From Rhizophagus irregularis (lineage: Eukaryota > Glomeromycota > Glomeromycetes > Glomerales > Glomeraceae), in NCBI RefSeq assembly GCF_026210795.1, contig NC_089432.1, positions 2,728,001-2,792,000 on the forward strand: 64,000 nt of DNA, read 5' to 3'. Below, in pieces: positions 59,256 to 64,000 of the stretch. Every line of letters starts with the position of its first letter. Position 1 is the first letter of the stretch. The position numbers were made by a program, and so were the translations under genes. The notes under the pieces were generated by a model. That model worked only from the letters and a program-made list of their open reading frames with translations, ran no database searches and had not been told where the DNA came from.

Positions 59256-59395
59256 ATGCTAGAAGCAAAATTCAATATGGAAAAGGTAGTTCGTCAAAGT
59301 ACTTTTGACAAATTACGTATTGAAATGATTAAATTGTCCAATAACCTTTTATTTTTTAATGATTATGTGGCTGTGAATGATCAGATAAAAGAAAT
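59256..59395 (+). CDS. Hypothetical exon, unrecognised
   Basis: MLEAKFNMEKVVRQSTFDKL, then RIEMIKLSNNLLFFNDY and VAVNDQIKEIG, up to a possible donor GTCATA. The charged composition looks coding, and an ATG-containing frame (MSSAYSSKMSITFQIRC) lies just upstream in another phase. The family is unknown and the downstream exon was not found. It may be a remnant. Confidence 0.25.
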
Positions 59396-59499
59396 AGGTC
59401 ATACTTTCCTTATTTATTTATTTATTTATTCTTTTAAAAAAATAGAAATCATCTGTTTCCGCATTATTAATTCAAAGTGGCACTGTTTGTTCCGATTGT

Positions 59500-59715
59500 G
59501 GCGCAATGTAAAAAAAAACGTGGCAAGAATACTCTCATGCGTCTCTTTTGTTTCACCCTCGTTAATAAAACAACAATTTTGCAAATGATTACGGCTAAAA
59601 AATAATTATTAACATCAAAATCTCGCATTTCCTCATGAATTTTAACATAGCCATGGCACAATATAGAAAAACGTGGCAAAATACTCTTGTACGCCTCCTT
59701 TACTTCGCTCGCCTT
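59500..59715. repeat. Pair of ~66-bp direct repeats upstream of the repeat-peptide gene
   Basis: The copies at about 59503-59570 and 59652-59716 share TGGC-CAAT, AAAAACGTGGCAA, AATACTCT and CGCCTCCTTT/CGTCTCTTTT blocks. The second copy ends about 125 bp before the ATG at 59840, so it may carry regulatory sites. Confidence 0.6.
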
Positions 59716-59756
59716 TAAATAATTTGGAATATATGTTATTATAAAAAAATTTTCTT

Positions 59757-59765
59757 ATATAAATA
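59757..59765 (+). promoter_or_regulatory. TATA-like box of repeat-peptide gene
   Basis: TATATAAAT lies about 83 bp upstream of the ATG at 59840, like the kinase A/B promoters and the small frame at 56715. Confidence 0.45.
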
Positions 59766-59839
59766 CTTTGAGAAAGTAGAGAGAAATTTCTTTAAACGCA
59801 TTAATAAATAACGAATTAAAAATTATATATAACGCAATA

Positions 59840-60171
59840 ATGAAATTCAAATACTTTTTGTTGATTTTCGTCATTACCATTGTTTTAGCGGGTAAATAAA
59901 TCATCATCTTACTTTATTAATATTAAAGAATCTTTTAATGAAAATTTGATAATTTAAATTCATTATTGACTCAGACGCAGCACCGTTTAATTATAAACGG
60001 GACGCAGACGCAGCACCGGCAGTTGCATTTAAACGAGACGCAGACGCAGCACCGGGGGTTGGATTTAAACGGGACGCAGACGCAGCACCGGTTGAATATA
60101 AACGGGACGCAGACGCAGCACCAACTTTAGACGCTCCAATACCCCCAATCGGGGGCGGACCGCCAACATGA
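59840..60171 (+). CDS. Secreted repeat-peptide precursor with Kex2-type KR sites
   Basis: Two exons, 59840-59891 and 59975-60171, with an 83-nt intron (GTAAAT, GACTCAG), give 82 aa. Residues 1-17 (MKFKYFLLIFVITIVLA) are a signal peptide, and the intron falls right at its end. Then come DAAPFNYKR, DADAAPAVAFKR, DADAAPGVGFKR and DADAAPVEYKR, and a final DADAAPTLDAPIP with PIGGGPPT. KR is the classical Kex2 cleavage site in the Golgi. The following DA-DA-AP is a run of X-Ala/X-Pro dipeptides of the kind trimmed by Ste13-type dipeptidyl aminopeptidase, as in alpha-factor precursors. Processing would release short peptides (with or without the header) such as AVAF, GVGF or VEY. The coding repeats (GACGCAGACGCAGCACCG at 60001, 60037, 60073 and 60106) are GC-rich and nearly identical, while the cores vary. 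Whether the product is a pheromone, signal or effector is unknown. The gene is too short and too spliced for ordinary ORF calling. Confidence 0.8.
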
Positions 60172-60224
60172 TGCGGATGCAGCAACAATTATAAACACAT
60201 ATTAATCGTGATGCAGATACAGAA
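60170..60224 (+). repeat. Decayed extra repeat units after the stop codon
   Basis: GATGCGGATGCAGCAAC at 60170 and GATGCAGATACAGAA at 60210 (after CGT) are degenerate copies of the GACGCAGACGCAGCACC unit, out of frame with the gene. They suggest a formerly longer array truncated by frameshift. Confidence 0.6.
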
Positions 60225-60486
60225 TAATTATTATTTGCTATATTTACTAGATATACAGTATAATATATTGATTTCAACAATAATATGTATATTTTGATTA
60301 TCGACAAATAAAATCTCATGTTTACTTACTAATTACTAGTTGCTAGTAGTGTATTTTTTACTCTTTTTTTTTTAATGATATTATCATGTCTGGATTGTCT
60401 TCGTTTTTCCTATTGTTCAGAATTCAAAATAACAGGGAAAAAATAATGGACCTACTTTCCCTATACAAAATTTTATACAAAAACTC
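60225..60486. other. Intergenic, AT-rich
   Basis: 3' flank of the repeat-peptide gene. CCCTATACAAAATTTTATAC at about 60459 resembles the terminal-repeat elements. Confidence 0.35.
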
Positions 60487-60540
60487 CATAAAAATGAGCC
60501 TTTTACGTGGAATATAGAAAATAGATCGACTTTTTATATT
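60487..60540 (+). repeat. Dispersed repeat, copy 3
   Basis: AATGAGCCTTTTACGTGGAA, then ATAGATCGACTTTTTAT. It matches copies at 28606 and 39703. Confidence 0.55.
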
Positions 60541-62163
60541 ATGATTCTATTTTCAAATATATATAAGAATTTTCATATTTGAAGTTTATTAAGCGAAATA
60601 TTTAAATAATTATAGGGGAATTTTTTTTTTTTTTTTTTTGATAAAATAATAATATTTTTTTTTCTTTAAATTAGAATTACGAAAATTTTTTTAAAAAATT
60701 GTAGAAAATTATTTGATGAAATCACCTTAAAGTTTATTCATGTTCATATCAAAAACGTTTTGTTAGCCATAATAATTATTGATTTCACATGCTTTTTCGC
60801 AAAATATTTTGAAAACCGCACAAAATAGTTGCGCCACAATTCTTTATTCGTCGCTTAGTAAAACTAAAAATATAACATATTTTAAATAATATTGTCAAGT
60901 TTCAGTAAACTTTATAATAAAATAAACTCTATATTACAATTTACTTTCAATTAAATCATGCTTTCTTTTACAGACACTACAATGTAAACTTGCATAAGAG
61001 TTCATTATAATTACTAGGTTAAATTTTAAGCCATCGTGCCTCATTCAACGGATAGATTGATTATCAGGTAAATATTGTAATATTGTACTTATTAAACTCT
61101 TCATTGAAGTACGATGTAATCATATTAACGTAACATAATACGAACATCATTTCCTGATAGATACTGCACATTACTTTGACAATAATACTAGCTTTATTTA
61201 AATAATAATTTAACATTTGTAAATAGAACAAATTTTGTATCTTCTTTCTTAATATATAGTAAGTAAATTATGACAGAATGATGCAGGTTAATGAAATTTA
61301 CAAAACAGGCCCTAAAAGCCAAAATTTTTACGCTCTTTAATTATGCCGTAAGGCCAAAGGAATTATGTCTCTTCTTAGTTACTAAGTTCAGTTGTGAAGC
61401 AGTTAAAAACTATACAATAGCGTTTAAGCGATAAACATATGACAGATTTTTTCATATAAAAAATATGATAATTTTTAGATGCTTAAATCTAACAACAGCA
61501 ACTTCATAGTTATAATTAATTTTTATGAACTGTTCTTACAAGGTTACGAGTAAATATTTCAGATTTAAAATCTTATCAATATATCGAAGCTTGATTATTT
61601 CCTATCAAATGGTAGGTAGGTCGGTATTTAAGAAAAATTCAATAAAGAGAATTCCACTTCAAGAAATTATATATATTCCTTCAATAAATTATTACCTATA
61701 TTGAAAATTTTGTATACAAGAAAAAATTCGATAATGCACTTTATATGATACCAAATATAGTTTTTAATGATATTTTACCATAAATATTTGAAAATTTGAA
61801 AATTTTACAATAAATGTGATTTCTAATTACATTACGACGAATTTAATTTTTCCAATATTGAGGAAATTAGTTATTTGACACATTTTTTAACAAATTTGCA
61901 TATCATTTATAACTTATAGGGCGAAGCATGGTTTTGCTTAAATTCACAAAATGAACATCTGTTACATCTTAAGGTAAATGCTATTCATGATCCCCCACTT
62001 TTATTAATACCCTGTAATAAATCATCGTTTGTTAATTTTATTGCGCTATTCGTTTTAAAAAAAGCTCGACTAGGGAGAAATTCTTGGAATCAAAAATATT
62101 TAGTTTATTTTCATAATAAATACATGTATTCTTTAATATTTCATTTTATGTGTTTACTACTAA
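60541..62163. other. AT-rich intergenic region
   Basis: Poly-T at about 60616 and no credible reading frame. GGCCCTAAAAGCC near 61308 and CCGTAAGGCC near 61346 are short, unassigned inversions. Confidence 0.4.
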
Positions 62164-63714
62164 TTAATTTCCTTTTATAAAATCACTTGTACGAATCACT
62201 AAGCTAGAATAACTTTGCACTTTAATATTATACAACCCAAATTCTTTCACTTCATTGTTAAATGAAGATAAATCACTACTATGACCTCTAAGATCATATA
62301 ATGGAGTTATAAAGAAAGATAAATACTCAACTCTTTTCTTTTTTAAGATATATTTTTTTATAGAAGGTAAAATATCTTGACCTTCAATACTATAGATTAA
62401 TAATTTCTTAATAAAAGTATTTTGAGAATTTTTTAGAAATACTTCAAAATCAATTATTTTAATATGATGAAGAAATAAATGTAAATATTCTAATTTATAA
62501 GGAATATGTTGACCTAAATTTTGTAATATAATTGAACTACATCCATTACTGTCATATGATGTACTGATTGAAAGATGATTAAGATTTTGTTTAATACTTT
62601 CAATTAAATATAATACTGGATAAATAATTTGATCATCATTTCCAATTAAGTCAAGATATTTGATATTTTTACAATATTTTATAATTAATTCTAATATTTT
62701 TTGTTTTGATGATGAATTAGGTATAAATCCAAATTCATACCCAAAATTTTCTAAATAATCACCGAATTTTTGTAATAATAATTGTAATGATTCAATTTGT
62801 AATAATTCGTTTATAAATAAAGATTTCAATTTAAATGATTTAGTTAAATTAATAATTTGTTTAGTAAAATCATTATTTAAAGAAGTACATTTAATGATAT
62901 GAACTGATTCTAAAACATTTAGTCGTTCAAAAATTCTATTTAAATTGGTTATACTGTTAAAATCAACACAATAAAAAATGATTGTATTTAAAGTATTTGA
63001 ACAATTATAATCTTTTGATAATAATAATGATTGATATAAAGGAAAATTATTATGACGTAAGAAAATTCTTTTAAGATTTTGATGTAAATTAATTATTTGA
63101 AATATATAATCATTATTGTCGTTTTTGAGAACACCTGAAGTATTAATATAAAGGTTTAAATTTCTAATATTGTGAATGAAATTTATACTTTTTAAAATTA
63201 ACCCAAGTATAGTATTAAGACACGGGTAATAATAATTACCTGAGATCTCAATTTCAAGAGTATGTAAATTTACTTCATTTTCAATAAAAATTTTAAATAA
63301 TGATATATTAATCAATTTTCTAATATCAGATGCTCTATATTCGGGGTTTAAAGGTTTAATAGCAGTTTCAACCCACTTTTCAACAGAGATAATAAACTTA
63401 AATGTATTCAAATATTTTAAAAACTTGAGATAATTGAACAGGGTATTCGAAGGTAATGAATTATTAATAATTTTACATTCATTTAATTCCGTCTTAATAT
63501 CATCAGTTATATTATGTAAGTAAATTTCAATAAAATTATAGTTTCCGGTACGTGATGAAAAAGGATTTTCCCACAATAATGGGATCGCTAAACGACACCA
63601 TAATCTGTTGATTAAAGTGCACGAATATAAAGTTGAATGATCATTTTGAAAATATTTTATAACTCCATAAGTTAATTCAGGTAAATCTCCTGAAAATATT
63701 TTTGAACATGTCAT
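62164..63714 (-). CDS. F-box protein 4 (F-box/LRR-like)
   Basis: A single-exon 516-aa protein. The F-box at about 10-50 reads LPELTYGVIKYFQND and LYSCTLINRLWCRLAIPLLW. LRR-like strands (NIKYLDLI, LNHLSIST, LEYLHLFL) and the conserved C-terminal NSQNTFIKKLLIYSIEGQDI and KKKRVEYLS block follow. It is closest in layout to gene 2. A role as an SCF substrate adaptor is inferred from the family; the substrate is unknown. The conserved 17-bp motif lies 85 bp upstream. The gene is intact. Confidence 0.85.
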   Translation of the reverse strand: MTCSKIFSGDLPELTYGVIKYFQNDHSTLYSCTLINRLWCRLAIPLLWENPFSSRTGNYNFIEIYLHNITDDIKTELNECKIINNSLPSNTLFNYLKFLKYLNTFKFIISVEKWVETAIKPLNPEYRASDIRKLINISLFKIFIENEVNLHTLEIEISGNYYYPCLNTILGLILKSINFIHNIRNLNLYINTSGVLKNDNNDYIFQIINLHQNLKRIFLRHNNFPLYQSLLLSKDYNCSNTLNTIIFYCVDFNSITNLNRIFERLNVLESVHIIKCTSLNNDFTKQIINLTKSFKLKSLFINELLQIESLQLLLQKFGDYLENFGYEFGFIPNSSSKQKILELIIKYCKNIKYLDLIGNDDQIIYPVLYLIESIKQNLNHLSISTSYDSNGCSSIILQNLGQHIPYKLEYLHLFLHHIKIIDFEVFLKNSQNTFIKKLLIYSIEGQDILPSIKKYILKKKRVEYLSFFITPLYDLRGHSSDLSSFNNEVKEFGLYNIKVQSYSSLVIRTSDFIKGN

Positions 63715-63798
63715 ATTTGTAAATTTTTGAAAGTGAAAAAAGGGGAGTTAACAAATTTTTATTTTGTCGAATTGGGTAAATTATATCGATTTTTTGCC

Positions 63799-63815
63799 GA
63801 TATTGTCGCACAATT
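63799..63815 (-). promoter_or_regulatory. Conserved upstream motif of F-box gene 4
   Basis: GATATTGTCGCACAATT, 85 bp upstream of the ATG, with ACGCCAATTAATCATGTGTC beyond it, similar to gene 1. The sequence between motif and ATG is largely diverged, so the motif stands out. Confidence 0.6.
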
Positions 63816-64000
63816 ACGCCAATTAATCATGTGTCACAGTGTTACTCTGTTACATGTTTTAATGATTTAGCGCAATTTTAAACTAATGAAATCTAATTAT
63901 GGCAAAGATATACATAGTAAAGATATGCATATTATTCAAGTTTTAAATATTCCGAGTACTCAATGCGTTCAAGATTTATTTGTTTCAATTTCATGTAAGT
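63816..64000. other. Window edge
   Basis: AT-rich. Nothing is supported. Confidence 0.4.

Noticed and set aside
60065-60319. Minus-strand frames with repeated AASASRL/RLRPV
   Set aside because: Shadows of the repeat-peptide coding sequence on the plus strand.
1-64000. CRISPR array or prokaryotic operon signals
   Set aside because: No regularly spaced repeats with unique spacers. Spliced genes show a eukaryotic genome.

Overview
The window is a strongly AT-rich nuclear sequence from a fungus. Spliced genes with 70-90 nt GT-AG introns, tandem members of a kinase-Sel1 family and of an F-box family, and abundant decayed transposons all fit an arbuscular mycorrhizal fungus of the Rhizophagus type. 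That placement is inferred from family resemblance; no marker gene proves it. No rRNA gene, intact tRNA gene or CRISPR array was seen.

Layout. 0-5.7 kb holds a frameshifted, internally deleted protein kinase relic and then featureless AT-rich DNA. 5.7-26.6 kb carries three five-exon kinase-Sel1 genes on the minus strand (5727-7850, 16178-18270, 24527-26644). Between them lie a 29-bp tandem array, relics of a chromodomain retroelement and of a Tc1 transposase, two complete Tc1/mariner elements (one with a broken transposase, one with an intact 340-residue transposase) and a probable Helitron that contains an antisense F-box gene fragment. 27.8-33.3 kb holds a decayed unrecognised gene, a small secreted cysteine-containing protein gene and foldback elements. 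34-44.4 kb carries three minus-strand F-box genes. 46-52.3 kb is repeat-rich: a C-rich minisatellite, a Crinkler-like fragment, a Helitron 3' end, an almost perfect 79-bp palindrome, tRNA-like 3' halves and an F-box pseudogene. 52.9-55.0 kb is a fourth kinase-Sel1 gene, on the plus strand. 57.1-58.6 kb is a 1.5-kb terminal-inverted-repeat element. 59.8-60.2 kb is a small spliced gene for a secreted precursor built of repeated peptides separated by Lys-Arg. A fourth F-box gene closes the window.

Together the genes look like lineage-expanded signalling and ubiquitin-adaptor families plus secreted or effector-like small proteins, embedded in transposon debris. The most noteworthy item is the repeat-peptide precursor at 59840-60171. 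It has a signal peptide followed by four DADAAP-headed units bounded by KR, an alpha-factor-like layout. Other notable points are a kinase gene whose DFG motif reads GFG, an identical 17-bp motif 85-87 bp upstream of three F-box genes, and the Helitron that appears to have captured an F-box fragment. All exon structures were deduced by eye from splice signals and agreement between paralogues.
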